DNA of 64,000 bases from CAYWYR01 sp964462685 (lineage in GTDB: Bacteria; Bacteroidota; Ignavibacteria; Kapaibacteriales; UBA2268): contig CAYWYR010000009.1 of the NCBI GenBank assembly GCA_964462685.1, forward strand, positions 62,001 through 126,000, in the 5' to 3' direction. Positions 7,776-17,055 of this stretch are shown here, piece after piece. Within the stretch, counting starts at the first letter, position 1. The number at the start of each line of letters is the position of its first letter. Below the pieces are notes generated by a model. The model saw only the letters and a program-made list of their open reading frames with translations, was not told where the DNA came from and did no database searches. The translations under genes were made by a program, and so were the position numbers.

Positions 7776-10121
7776 TTGAGAAAATATAATTACCGCACGA
7801 TTTTTTTACGTGCCCTGCTTATCCCTATTCTGATTTTTTTATCTGATTCGTCCGCAATAAGCGGCGACCTTATTGAGGTAAGGTTTTCAGCCGATAGTCA
7901 AGATGAGATCGTAGATTTTGGAGTTGTAGCCAGGGGTGATTCTATTAGTATAGATGTGACTGTGAGTAATATTTCCAGCAGTACTTTATACTTTGGCGAA
8001 AATGACCCTTATTTTATTCTATCTGACCCTATATTTTTCCCAGATGGGATTGATTGTAGCTTCTGCAATTCCTTTTATGACTCTAATTTTGATTTAGACT
8101 CATTACTACCGGGAGAAGAGGCGAGTTTTGAGATAAAACATGTATTGGATAATCTTTTGGGTGAGGTAGCCGATAATAATGTTTTCTATGCTAATCTGCA
8201 TATCACCCCTTCGCTGACCCGAGAGCTGACAAAAGTCAATTTTGATGAAACTACTGAACGTTATCTTCTTATAGGTAGGATAGAAGAAAGAGGTGAGCTT
8301 GCAAAGTATATCAAATATGATTTTTCCCGTATGGCGACAGATAATAATCCTACCGACACATTAAAGTTCGGCAGAAATCTAGCGAACGGTAATCCGGTAG
8401 AAAAAATATGGTCGATCAAGAATTTGGATGGCAACACGATTAGAGTCGATGATATCGAATTCGATTATATATCCAATAATCTATGTGGGAACTTCGAGCT
8501 TTTGAACACTTATAGCTTTCCGATAGAGCTGGGTACGGATAAAGAAGAACTCGATATTCCTATCAGATATAATGCTAATGAATTCTGCCCGGGAAGAGAT
8601 ACAGCGCGAGTTGTAATATCGTATTCCCGAAACAGCACCGCACAATTAACAGATACTCTTATACTGACAGGCAGTTCACAAACTTATGAACTTGAGCTAT
8701 TAGGTTATGAGCTGAACGGACAGTATATCAGTACTTCATCCCAGACTGTGGATTTAGATACGTTAGCAATAGCCGGAACCGGTGAAGTATCCGCTTATTT
8801 CAGGTATCGCGGGGAGTTTGAGATATCAATCGATAGTTTCACGGTAAGAGATAGAAGCGGGCTGCTTGCTTATGGCGGCTATGAGCAAAACAGTTTCAGC
8901 GTTTCGCCATTATCAAAAGAACTGCAAGTTACTTTTGAGTATTTAGCAGGTGATGTAGGTGAAATAAAAGATCTTCTGTTTTTTGAGACCGATTTGGATG
9001 ATCTCGGGTTTGGGAACTATCTGCCTGCGGATAATCTATCCTACCAGATAACGGGCCAAGTAGTATCCCCAAAGTTTGAAATGCTTATAGATACGATTGA
9101 TTTTGGGACGGTAATAAGAACGGGAAGCTGTGATCTATCGGCTGATTCTTCTCTGACAGTTATCAACTCGGGTAATGATACTCTAAGTATCACTATCCAG
9201 AACAGCCAGAACAATGCGTTTCTATACAACAGGGAAGAAGTACAGATAGCACCAGGTAATAGTTATGATCTTAATATTGCGTTTATGCCAGAGGATAACG
9301 GTAGGTATGAATCAATACTCAATATCACCACAAATGACAGGCAAAACCAATTTGAATCAATAAGATTGATAGGCCAATCCTCTAGTTCTTCTCCCGCTCG
9401 CGTATCTGCCAGTAATATAAAAGCAAAGCCTGGCAGTCAGATTCGTATCCCGGTTTTCATATCAGATACACAATTGGAGTTTGCAGAGAGATTCCATACA
9501 TTGCTGGAGTTCAACGGTAGTATAATGGATTTTGTAGCTTATGATACAGACGGCACAGCCAGCCAGAACATATCTTCTGAAAGTGTGGTAGGCCCTCCAA
9601 TCGACTCTTCGGGCAACACATATCTGCCTATTGATTTAGTATTATCTGAAAACACTACATTTACAAGAGATTCCGTTCTTCTTAATCTAATATTCGATAT
9701 CTATTTGGGTGATGGTTCTTCGAGCGAATTGAGGTTCGTTAAGTCTAGATTCTCGAATCAGAATTGTAATGATATAATATCTCTTGCATCGGAAACAACT
9801 ACGGTTTCTCTTGATTCTGTACTGGGTTTGAACAGAAAGACTTTTGATAAACAGCCTTATACAAACGATATAGAACTTACCAATGTATTCACATTCGACG
9901 GGGATCTTCATATACATGGAGAAAGCGAGTACGAGCAATTGCTCGCTATCGAGATTTTCGATCTATATGGCAGAAAATTGGTAGTTGACACCGCTATGGC
10001 AAACAAAGGTAAGTTTAATATCAAGATTGATTCTGAAAACGAAGTACATATCGGCAATATGTTAGTTACCGTTACAAGCGAAGGCGGTTACAAGTCCACG
10101 CACAGAGTTTCCGGAAAATGA
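7776..10121 (+). CDS. Large secreted Hydin-like (choice-of-anchor D) protein with cohesin-like module and T9SS-type tail
   Basis: The start is TTG at 7776; an in-frame stop at 7746-7748 and no ATG before the signal peptide (RTIFLRALLIPILIFLS) leave little choice. The 781 residues contain several ASPM/SPD-2/Hydin-type beta domains, each beginning with a phrase like IVDFGVVARGDSISIDVTVSN or IDFGTVIRTG and a later NSGNDTLSITIQNS strand. At about 546-690 there is a cohesin-like module (VSASNIKAKPGSQIRIPVFIS, then the TLLEFNG and LLNLIFDIY strands). The last ~70 residues (LLAIEIFDLYGRKLVVD onwards) resemble a T9SS sorting domain, though they end GYKSTHRVSGK and the YPNP motif is missing. Its stop overlaps the next start as ATGA, so the downstream barrel gene is translationally coupled. 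Confidence 0.75.
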   Translation: MRKYNYRTIFLRALLIPILIFLSDSSAISGDLIEVRFSADSQDEIVDFGVVARGDSISIDVTVSNISSSTLYFGENDPYFILSDPIFFPDGIDCSFCNSFYDSNFDLDSLLPGEEASFEIKHVLDNLLGEVADNNVFYANLHITPSLTRELTKVNFDETTERYLLIGRIEERGELAKYIKYDFSRMATDNNPTDTLKFGRNLANGNPVEKIWSIKNLDGNTIRVDDIEFDYISNNLCGNFELLNTYSFPIELGTDKEELDIPIRYNANEFCPGRDTARVVISYSRNSTAQLTDTLILTGSSQTYELELLGYELNGQYISTSSQTVDLDTLAIAGTGEVSAYFRYRGEFEISIDSFTVRDRSGLLAYGGYEQNSFSVSPLSKELQVTFEYLAGDVGEIKDLLFFETDLDDLGFGNYLPADNLSYQITGQVVSPKFEMLIDTIDFGTVIRTGSCDLSADSSLTVINSGNDTLSITIQNSQNNAFLYNREEVQIAPGNSYDLNIAFMPEDNGRYESILNITTNDRQNQFESIRLIGQSSSSSPARVSASNIKAKPGSQIRIPVFISDTQLEFAERFHTLLEFNGSIMDFVAYDTDGTASQNISSESVVGPPIDSSGNTYLPIDLVLSENTTFTRDSVLLNLIFDIYLGDGSSSELRFVKSRFSNQNCNDIISLASETTTVSLDSVLGLNRKTFDKQPYTNDIELTNVFTFDGDLHIHGESEYEQLLAIEIFDLYGRKLVVDTAMANKGKFNIKIDSENEVHIGNMLVTVTSEGGYKSTHRVSGK

Positions 10122-10864
10122 TCGGTAAAACATTAATTTTATTAGTATGCTTTTTTTACAGCATAACTGCTCTTAACTCGCAGGGTTTTTCCTGGAAAGG
10201 TGATCCGCGCAAACCTTATCAGATACCCGTGTTGTATTTGGGTGGAGGCTTATCTTTTAGTCAATATGCATCTGCTTATGATTTCGGGCTTGGTGTCGAT
10301 GGTGTGGTTTATGACGGTAATAAGCTTGAATCGGCAGCTTCTGTTTCGGTTTACGGTAATGCGGAATATTGGATTTGGGCTGATGCCTCGATAGGCGGAA
10401 GTCTGGGTATTGGATTCAACGGCTTTGGCACAACTCGTAGCTTTGCTGAACCAGTATCCCCTACCAGAGATTGGCAACAGAGAAATGATTTTGATCTGAG
10501 CGCTATATCAATAAACCTTGAAGGCTATATAAAGAAAAGAGTCTTTGGTTTCTTCAGCGTTATCGGAGGGATAGGGCTGCGAAGTGACATTAGTGAAGAA
10601 AGCAGCCACACTCTCACATCACTGGATAGCGAATTGCTTTTTGATGAAAACATGGAAAGCATAGATTTGCCAGACACAGAATTAGATGGCTATAGTGGCA
10701 ATACAGTTACTATTTTTGGTGGCATTGGTTATGATTTAGCTATTATCCGAGGACTATACATAACCCCTTCGGTAAAGTTTGCTATTAACGGTGACGCTGG
10801 TTTCGATATGCCAGCGACATTCGGATACCGTTTCGGCTTAGACGTTTTCTACGGTATTGATTAA
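10118..10864 (+). CDS. Outer-membrane beta-barrel protein
   Basis: A 248-residue protein with a signal peptide (MIGKTLILLVCFFYSITALNS) and then repeated amphipathic strands with glycine and aromatics: IPVLYLGGGLSFSQYASAYDFGLGV, WIWADASIGGSLGIGFNGFG, FFSVIGGIGLRS and a final FGYRFGLDVFYGID strand. This is the pattern of a small outer-membrane barrel. The ATG overlaps the stop of the preceding giant protein by 4 bases (ATGA), so the two are made together and may act together, for instance as surface protein and membrane anchor; that link is inference. It converges with the DUF4175 gene 33 bases downstream. Confidence 0.78.
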   Translation: MIGKTLILLVCFFYSITALNSQGFSWKGDPRKPYQIPVLYLGGGLSFSQYASAYDFGLGVDGVVYDGNKLESAASVSVYGNAEYWIWADASIGGSLGIGFNGFGTTRSFAEPVSPTRDWQQRNDFDLSAISINLEGYIKKRVFGFFSVIGGIGLRSDISEESSHTLTSLDSELLFDENMESIDLPDTELDGYSGNTVTIFGGIGYDLAIIRGLYITPSVKFAINGDAGFDMPATFGYRFGLDVFYGID

Positions 10865-10897
10865 TATTCTAAAAGATCATATATACAGTCAACTGTA

Positions 10898-13800
10898 TTA
10901 TTTGCCTTCGATATTCTCGTAATATTTTCTGATGATCTGTTCGTAATCTTTTTTGAATTTTCTTCTGTCCCTACGGATCATATCCTGCAAGGCCTCTCTT
11001 CGCAGCCTTTCTAATTCTTCCTCTGATATATCCGAATAGTAGTCCTTACCCTGCTTGCCTTCTCTTTTTTTAGATATGTCCCTTTTATTCTCGGTCCTTA
11101 TGGCGTCGAGCATACGAGTAAGAATTTTCTGCTGTTTTTCAACGGTACGCTCTGATACATTTCCGTCGGCAAGTTCATCTTGCACCTCTTGCATATCTTT
11201 AGCTAGGCTCTCAAGATTCTTAAGCCTTTCTTTGTTTGGTGACTGGGATTTTTTCTCTTCCTCAATCATTTCATCAATAGTTTTTTTAGCACTGCCTTGC
11301 TGATTCTGCAGCCTACCGTATTCAGCTTTTTGCTGGTCGTTCATCTGGCCGGGTTTTGAACCGCCAGCCCCCATTTGCTGCATTGCTTGGTTCAGCATCT
11401 GCTGCTGGGCTGCGGCTTGCTGTAATTGCTGAGAAAAACCGCCCTGCCCACCGGGAGCCTGTCCTTGCTGCCCCATAGGATTATCTCCACCAGGTGATCC
11501 TTTACCATTACCTTGGCCACCTTGCATCTTGCCAAGTGCGCTTTGCATCTGTGCTGCCATATCGTTTAAGGCCGACATAGCGTTTTCCTGATTTTTGCTA
11601 GCTTGTGTAGGCCTTCTTTCGGATAGCTGATCGTTAGCCTGCTGCATTTCCTGCTGAGCTTCGCCGAGTTTTTTGCCCATCTCTGGGCTAAGAGATGAAG
11701 TTTCCTCCGATAGTTGCTGCATCTGTTTTGCCAGATTGCGTAGCGATTCCTTCAGTTGACCTTGCTGATTATTGATATCAGGGAGTTTGGATGAATTACC
11801 GTTTTGCTTTTGGGTCTGATTCTTGAGTGCTTCTTGTTTTTTAGAGATATCGAGAGCGTTCTGAAGTTGTTTTTGCATATCCTTCATAACCTGCTCTTTG
11901 TTCTGCTGGCTCATCTGCTGGTTCATCTGCTGCATCTGGCTGGCGAAATCTTCCATGTTTCTGGCTGCCTGCTGCTGATTCTGCTGTGCTTTGTTTTTGT
12001 CACCTTTTTGCATTTGCTGTTCAGCTTCCGCCATCTTTTGGTTTGTGCCGTCCTTATCGAGTTTTTGCATAGCGGTTTCAAACATGTCATTGGTTTTAGG
12101 ATCGTCTTTGGCCAGCTGTTCTTTAAGTTCTTGAGCTTGCTTTTCCAGCTCATCAAGTTTTTTCTTAAGGGCTTTTTGTTTATCAATGTCCTTTTGGGTC
12201 TGTTCAGCAGACTTTTGTTCATCTTGAGATTTTGCAAGGTCTTTTTGCTGCTCTGCTAAGTGCTCAGCTTTTTTCTGGAGGGCATCGGCTTTGCGGGCAT
12301 TTTCAAGTTTTTTGAGACGCTCCATAGTGCGTTTGATACTTTCACGGAACTGCTGTTCGCTGAATTCGTTTTTTTCAAGCATTTTCCGCATTTGGTCAGG
12401 AGTCATTTTTTCAAGTTCCTGATTTATCTTTTCGCTTAGCTTTTCGAGATTGGGGTCTTTGATCTGCTGCATCAGTTTTTGCAGCTCTTGAAATTCCTTA
12501 AGGGTCTCTTTAGAAAGAAGATTGTTCTCTTTCATTTTCTGAGTGTTATCGGCGAGGTCTTTTTGAAGCTGAGCAAGCTTCTCGTTTAGTTGATTTTGTT
12601 TTTCGGCTATCTCTTTAGCTTTTTTCTTTTGCTCAAAAGTCATTTCTTTCTTTTTTGCATCAGCTCTCAAATCTTGCTTTAAGTCTTCTATTCTGTCTTT
12701 AATCTTTTGTGATTCTTTTATGGCCTCGGACAGTTCTTTTTTGATATCCTCTTGTTTTCTTTCAGCACCCGCAAGCAGTTCTTCCAGACTGAGCAATTTA
12801 GCCTTGAAAGTCTGGGTTTTAGATTTTTTAAACCCATTAAGGCGGTCGTTATCCGCTACTTCAATATAAAACTCGTATTCATCGGAAGGTGAAATACCGA
12901 TAGTATTAAGATCCCAAAGGTAAACGAACTCTTGTTCCACATCTCTTGTTTCTATAGTGATAGGTAAACTACGGTATTGTTTATCGGCTTCGGTATAATC
13001 AGATTTCAATAGCTTATAGAATAGCCGCAGAGAAGTAAATCCGAAATCATCATTGATAATACCCTCTATCATAGTTATTCCAGAGTCGTCAATCTCTAAT
13101 TTACCGCTTTGCAAAAATGCGTTTACAGTTGGGTACGCGTCATCAAAAAGCTGGATATCGTAAAACTGGGTAGTGTCGCCTATCATACCATCTTCCGAGG
13201 TTAGCTTAATGGAATATCGCCCGTCCCGCATTAGGTTAAGCCTACCAAATGCTTTGTTACCCTCGGTATCGAGAGCAATGGTATTTGATATTTTTGAGCT
13301 TGAGTCATTTTGGAAAACCAGTTCCGCTTTGCTCAGATCAGTATTGGCGGTTATATCAAACATCGCGGCGCTACCAGTTAAAGCTATAATATCGGGATTG
13401 GAGTTATCGAACTGGCCAGCAGGCAACTTGGTATAATCAGGCGAAACAATGGTACCGCTAAGCTGAGTGAGTTTTGGGATATTCAGAACATTGATATCGT
13501 AAATATCACTTTTTATTTCTGATCCGTACCATGGCACGGCAATATAAAACGAATAATCATCCCTTAATGGCAATGTCCTGAAAGAAGCTATACCATTAGG
13601 GTCGATAAGTAGTGAAGTCTGGATAAATCCAGTGCCACTTCCTGTTTTTTGATAGATGTAGGCATTGCTTGGTACCACACCTTCAAATTCTATAATGATA
13701 TCGACTGAAGTATTGCTTTCCACATCTGTGGGAACATCATTTAGAACGATATCAAAATTAGGCGAAGGCAGATATGCAGCATTATAATTGACAAGTCTTT

Positions 13801-14377
13801 CTCTTGCGAACTGCATTCCATCGACTGCATACATACCCACACTATATATCATGATGGAAGAAACAAACAAGGCAAACGCTATTAGCAAGCTTTTTTTGTC
13901 GATGAGTTTCTTAAAATCATAAGTCAGGTAAGGTTCGATATTCTGATTTATGCCTGCGAGGATCAAATCGGGGCTTCTTTTTGATGCGATTGACATACTT
14001 CCTCTGTCGCCATTTACTGATAGCGCACTATAGAGCTGAACGGCATTAGATATCGAATCGTTGATCTCATCATAATTACGGCCAACCCTAAGAGCGACTT
14101 TATCTAAAGACTCTTTTGGTTTGATAAGATACTTAAAAAGCGGATTGATAAATGCAAAAGAGCCAGCAATTATAGAAAGCACTACAAAAGCAGCAAAAAG
14201 TATAGTTCTTGTCTCCGAATCGGCATCAAGCAAAAACTCTATACCAACAAATAGAATGAACAGTATATTGACAACGGCTAAAGATATGAATAAACCTTTA
14301 GTAAGCTTAATGGTCTTTTCAAGATTCTGAAAAGATCTTAGCTTGGATATCATTCTTTCTATTTGTGAACTAGGCAT
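10898..14377 (-). CDS. DUF4175-type membrane protein with very long glutamine-rich coiled coil
   Basis: A 1159-residue protein. Two membrane helices lie near residues 27-50 and 58-78, and a third near 165-185 (LLIAFALFVSSIMIYSVGMY). Beta-rich extracytoplasmic domains follow to about residue 540, including FDIVLNDVPTDV and a VYLWDLNTIGISPSDEYEFYIEVAD segment. From about 545 to 900 the protein is highly charged coiled coil (many KK, EL and QQ heptads), then a Gln/Gly/Met-rich stretch (MQGGQGNGKGSPGGDNPMGQ), and it ends with a basic helix (RRDRRKFKKDYEQIIRKYYENI). The order matches DUF4175 proteins, usually found beside DUF4159 and von Willebrand A membrane genes, as here. The role is unknown; an envelope scaffold is a reasonable guess. 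Confidence 0.75.
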   Translation of the reverse strand: MPSSQIERMISKLRSFQNLEKTIKLTKGLFISLAVVNILFILFVGIEFLLDADSETRTILFAAFVVLSIIAGSFAFINPLFKYLIKPKESLDKVALRVGRNYDEINDSISNAVQLYSALSVNGDRGSMSIASKRSPDLILAGINQNIEPYLTYDFKKLIDKKSLLIAFALFVSSIMIYSVGMYAVDGMQFARERLVNYNAAYLPSPNFDIVLNDVPTDVESNTSVDIIIEFEGVVPSNAYIYQKTGSGTGFIQTSLLIDPNGIASFRTLPLRDDYSFYIAVPWYGSEIKSDIYDINVLNIPKLTQLSGTIVSPDYTKLPAGQFDNSNPDIIALTGSAAMFDITANTDLSKAELVFQNDSSSKISNTIALDTEGNKAFGRLNLMRDGRYSIKLTSEDGMIGDTTQFYDIQLFDDAYPTVNAFLQSGKLEIDDSGITMIEGIINDDFGFTSLRLFYKLLKSDYTEADKQYRSLPITIETRDVEQEFVYLWDLNTIGISPSDEYEFYIEVADNDRLNGFKKSKTQTFKAKLLSLEELLAGAERKQEDIKKELSEAIKESQKIKDRIEDLKQDLRADAKKKEMTFEQKKKAKEIAEKQNQLNEKLAQLQKDLADNTQKMKENNLLSKETLKEFQELQKLMQQIKDPNLEKLSEKINQELEKMTPDQMRKMLEKNEFSEQQFRESIKRTMERLKKLENARKADALQKKAEHLAEQQKDLAKSQDEQKSAEQTQKDIDKQKALKKKLDELEKQAQELKEQLAKDDPKTNDMFETAMQKLDKDGTNQKMAEAEQQMQKGDKNKAQQNQQQAARNMEDFASQMQQMNQQMSQQNKEQVMKDMQKQLQNALDISKKQEALKNQTQKQNGNSSKLPDINNQQGQLKESLRNLAKQMQQLSEETSSLSPEMGKKLGEAQQEMQQANDQLSERRPTQASKNQENAMSALNDMAAQMQSALGKMQGGQGNGKGSPGGDNPMGQQGQAPGGQGGFSQQLQQAAAQQQMLNQAMQQMGAGGSKPGQMNDQQKAEYGRLQNQQGSAKKTIDEMIEEEKKSQSPNKERLKNLESLAKDMQEVQDELADGNVSERTVEKQQKILTRMLDAIRTENKRDISKKREGKQGKDYYSDISEEELERLRREALQDMIRRDRRKFKKDYEQIIRKYYENIEGK

Positions 14378-14404
14378 AAAACCAGGGTTATAAATTAATA
14401 CAGA

Positions 14405-15061
14405 TCAATAAGTCAAAGCGTATACGATCACATTTGTGCCGAATTTTAATGCAGCTTCGCGTTTTTCCGGGGAGTTGTCGTGGATGGTTTTATCGGCCCA
14501 GCCATCGCTCGGGTTGGATTCATAAGTATATAGCAATACCAACCTGTCATCTTTGAAAAGGCCTAAAGCCTCAGGTTTTTTGTCATCATGCTCGTGTACT
14601 TTAGGTACACCTGTAGCAAAAGAAAAATGACTGCTATAAATTGGGTGAGATAAAGGTATCACCTCGAGTTTTTCCCCATCGATCAGGCCATTCAGCAGTG
14701 GGCGTATGAATTTATCCATACCGAAGTCATCATCTATATAGATAAAACCGCCCGCCTCGAGGTAAGCGGCAAGATAATCCTTGTGTTTCTTATCCAGGTT
14801 AATGCTGCCATGCCCTGTTACGAACAGAAACGGATAGTTAAACAGCTCCGGACTATTGATATTGACAGGTATGTACTGAGGATTAACATTGATATTAGTC
14901 TGCTCTTTGACGAACTTGAGAAGATTGACCTCGGAAGACGGATCATTATACCAGTCTCCCCCACCCTCATACTGAAGGCGGGCAATCTCAAAAGAAGAAC
15001 CTCTGGAAGAGGCATCTGAAAAAGTAAACAAAAGGCAGAAAGCTGCGAAAATTATTTTCAT
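14405..15061 (-). CDS. Exported DUF4159 protein
   Basis: The ATG at 15061 (rather than the TTG at 15070) begins a compact signal peptide, MKIIFAAFCLLFTFSDAS. The mature part shows the DUF4159 pattern: FEIARLQYEGGGDWYNDPS, then NINVNPQYIPVN, YPFLFVTGHGSINL, and AYLEAGGFIYIDDDFG with the acidic DDD, and a final ALKFGTNVIVYALT. The fold is glutamine-amidotransferase-like (ThuA/class I type) without an evident catalytic triad. It lies 27 bases upstream of the DUF4175 gene and downstream of rsmG on the same strand. In other FCB and planctomycete genomes these families occur together with MoxR/Bat-type genes; no ATPase of that kind is in the window. Confidence 0.85.
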   Translation of the reverse strand: MKIIFAAFCLLFTFSDASSRGSSFEIARLQYEGGGDWYNDPSSEVNLLKFVKEQTNINVNPQYIPVNINSPELFNYPFLFVTGHGSINLDKKHKDYLAAYLEAGGFIYIDDDFGMDKFIRPLLNGLIDGEKLEVIPLSHPIYSSHFSFATGVPKVHEHDDKKPEALGLFKDDRLVLLYTYESNPSDGWADKTIHDNSPEKREAALKFGTNVIVYALTY

Positions 15062-15091
15062 AAGTAGCAAATACGTTTAACACTTATATTA

Positions 15092-15751
15092 TTAACGTCT
15101 TTTGCATACTAGAAGTTTTTTATTCTCCTTTGTGAACCAGTCAACTCCGAAGAATTCGATATCCGTTAGTTCGAATTTGATATCTGGATGTTCTGCTTTT
15201 GCTTCGCTTATCTCTTCGGTCAAATCCCCGCCCTTCAGAAATACCCAAGTAGCATTAGGTTTGGCTAAATCTTTAGTCCAAGAGAGAAGTTTATTTGTTC
15301 TGGCTACCGCCCTAGCGAATATATAGTCGAACGATCTGTAGTAATGCTTTCCATCGGCTAACTCTTCCACACGGCTGTGCACGGCCATTAAGTCCTTGAT
15401 TCCCGTATGCTGGGCGAACATATCGATCATCTTATATTTTTTCTTGATCGAATCAACAATAGTGAACCTTGTTTTATCCGTGGCTATTGCAAGAGGGATA
15501 CCCGGCAGGCCGCCACCCGCGCCGAAGTCAAGGCATCTGGCCTTGTGCGGTAGTTTGATATATTTGAGAGGAGCAAGGGAATGCATAATATGGCGGACCC
15601 ATACATTTTCCTCATCTTTTCTCGATATCATATTGACTTTCTGGTTCCAGTAGATGAGTTCTTTAGTGTACCTTTGGAGCATTTCTCTTTGATTTTCATC
15701 GAGAACTATACCGTTGGCACTGCACAAAGTCCAAAATTCAAGAAAGTCCAT
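15092..15751 (-). CDS. rsmG: 16S rRNA (guanine-527-N7)-methyltransferase
   Basis: A 219-residue RsmG (GidB) enzyme, which uses S-adenosylmethionine to methylate G527 in the 530 loop of 16S rRNA. The N-terminal helical part has ELIYWNQKVNMISRKDEENVWVRH..HSL, typical of the family. The SAM-binding loop is CLDFGAGGGLPGIPLAI, followed by FTIVDSIKKKYKMI, VHSRVEEL and FARAVA, then WVFLKGG near the C-terminus. The length is normal and the ATG start is at 15751. It heads the minus-strand group with DUF4159 (30 bases downstream), and its promoter must lie in the 86 bases shared with divergent trmH. Confidence 0.95.
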   Translation of the reverse strand: MDFLEFWTLCSANGIVLDENQREMLQRYTKELIYWNQKVNMISRKDEENVWVRHIMHSLAPLKYIKLPHKARCLDFGAGGGLPGIPLAIATDKTRFTIVDSIKKKYKMIDMFAQHTGIKDLMAVHSRVEELADGKHYYRSFDYIFARAVARTNKLLSWTKDLAKPNATWVFLKGGDLTEEISEAKAEHPDIKFELTDIEFFGVDWFTKENKKLLVCKRR

Positions 15752-15837
15752 TCTATTATAAGTTATTATTTTTGATTAAAATTATGAGTAGAGTGCGAAA
15801 AACAATATAAAATTTACGCACAAAGACAATCCGCAAT

Positions 15838-16470
15838 ATGATAAATAAATACCTTGAGCATACACAAGTACCGGATCATCTTATCAAAACGGATAAGCGA
15901 ATGGAAAAACTTGCCGATGCAGCGCTTCTAAGGCAGAACGACCTTACGGTAGTACTCGAAAACATACATGATCCGCATAATATCTCAGCTTGTATTAGGA
16001 GCTGTGACGCTGTTGGCATATCTACAATACATGTTATCAACACCATCGCGCCAAAGCCATACAGAAGGCTAGGTAAAAAGACATCCGCTGGAAGTGTCAA
16101 ATGGGTGAAGACCAGAAAGTGGAAATCGGTAAAGGAATGTTATGATTTACTTCATTCCCAGGGTTATAAGATCTATACTACGGCTTTGGGAGAAAAGTCT
16201 CAGGATTTATATGAGCTTGACCTGACTCAAAAGACAGCAATGGTTTTCGGAAACGAGCATGACGGTATATCAGATGAGGCACTCGAACTCAGTGACGCCA
16301 ACTATGTGATACCGCAAATGGGAATGATATCTTCATTGAATATATCGGTGGCATGTGCAGTGAGTTTGTTTGAAGCGATGAGACAAAAGCGGCAGGTAGG
16401 CCATTATGATCCTGCCAACCGCGATATCAAGGAACTGGAAGCAAATTATCTAGATATACTTGATAGATAA
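15838..16470 (+). CDS. trmH: TrmH-family tRNA 2'-O-methyltransferase
   Basis: A 210-residue SpoU/TrmH family (SPOUT) methyltransferase, probably acting on tRNA guanosine-18. Motif 1 is VLENIHDPHNISACIRSCDAVGI, followed by GKKTSAGSVKWV; motif 2 is AMVFGNEHDGISDEAL and motif 3 IPQMGMISSLNISVACAVSLFEA. The C-terminal RQVGHYD segment is also typical of TrmH rather than RlmB, and the N-terminal RNA-binding extension of RlmB is missing. It is divergent from rsmG, so two RNA-modification enzymes share one intergenic region. It converges with the HAD phosphatase gene 37 bases further on. Confidence 0.88.
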   Translation: MINKYLEHTQVPDHLIKTDKRMEKLADAALLRQNDLTVVLENIHDPHNISACIRSCDAVGISTIHVINTIAPKPYRRLGKKTSAGSVKWVKTRKWKSVKECYDLLHSQGYKIYTTALGEKSQDLYELDLTQKTAMVFGNEHDGISDEALELSDANYVIPQMGMISSLNISVACAVSLFEAMRQKRQVGHYDPANRDIKELEANYLDILDR

Positions 16471-16507
16471 TAGCGGAGAATAGCGGGAAATAAAGACACT
16501 AAAGGTG

Positions 16508-17053
16508 TTAATTCACTTTCGGAAGCAATCTTAGCATTTCAGGTAGTTTTTGGATAACGGGAATGTGAAGAGTAGGTGGTTCTACGTTATTGTAGCTATC
16601 TGTTTTACTTACAAGTATCGTGTTGGTACCGGCTCTGTGCCCAGCTTCGATATCTGATAGACTGTCCCCTATCATCCAGCTTGCCGCAAGATCGATATTA
16701 TGGTCTTCAGCAGCTTTGAGAATCATGCCGGGTTCTGGTTTACGCATTTTCGAGCCTGTATCAGCCAGATCACCGCAAAAATAGATGCCATCGAATTCAT
16801 TGCCTGTGGCATTTAATAGGTGCTGCTGGAGGTGATCGTGAAGCGAAGTAAGATCGTCTTCTGTCATCAGCCCTTTTCCTATACCTTGCTGATTCGTTAT
16901 CAAGAATGCTTTATACCCTTTATTTTTGATTTGCTCAAAAGAGTTTACAAAGTCCTCATAGATATCGAACTCGCTGAGGTTTTTTACATAATCACCGACT
17001 AATCTTTTGTTTACTATGCCGTCTCGATCAAAGAAAATGGCTTTGTTTTTCAT
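16508..17053 (-). CDS. HAD-IIIA phosphatase, GmhB-like
   Basis: A 181-residue HAD-IIIA enzyme resembling D-glycero-D-manno-heptose-1,7-bisphosphate 7-phosphatase, which makes the heptose precursor of LPS core. The catalytic motif is FFDRDGIVNKR (Asp9, Asp11), motif II FLITNQQGIGKG, motif III MRKPEPGMI, and motif IV WMIGDSLSDIEAGHRAG. The zinc-binding cysteine cluster seen in many GmhB proteins between motifs II and III is not present: only one Cys (in YFCGD) is in that loop. The ATG at 17053 is preferred over the TTG at 17059, which would overlap the TonB receptor gene. Histidinol-phosphate phosphatase is the main alternative identity. Confidence 0.8.
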   Translation of the reverse strand: MKNKAIFFDRDGIVNKRLVGDYVKNLSEFDIYEDFVNSFEQIKNKGYKAFLITNQQGIGKGLMTEDDLTSLHDHLQQHLLNATGNEFDGIYFCGDLADTGSKMRKPEPGMILKAAEDHNIDLAASWMIGDSLSDIEAGHRAGTNTILVSKTDSYNNVEPPTLHIPVIQKLPEMLRLLPKVN

Positions 17054-17055
17054 GC

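Noticed and set aside
10875..10897. Small palindrome ACAGT/ACTGT as terminator between two converging genes
   Set aside because: The arms are five bases around two bases with no U tract; too weak to call.
11804..12259. Plus-strand 151-residue leucine/phenylalanine-rich frame that looks like a membrane protein
   Set aside because: It is the antisense of the Lys/Gln-rich coiled coil of the DUF4175 gene, which gives Leu/Phe codons in reverse; no start signal or homology.
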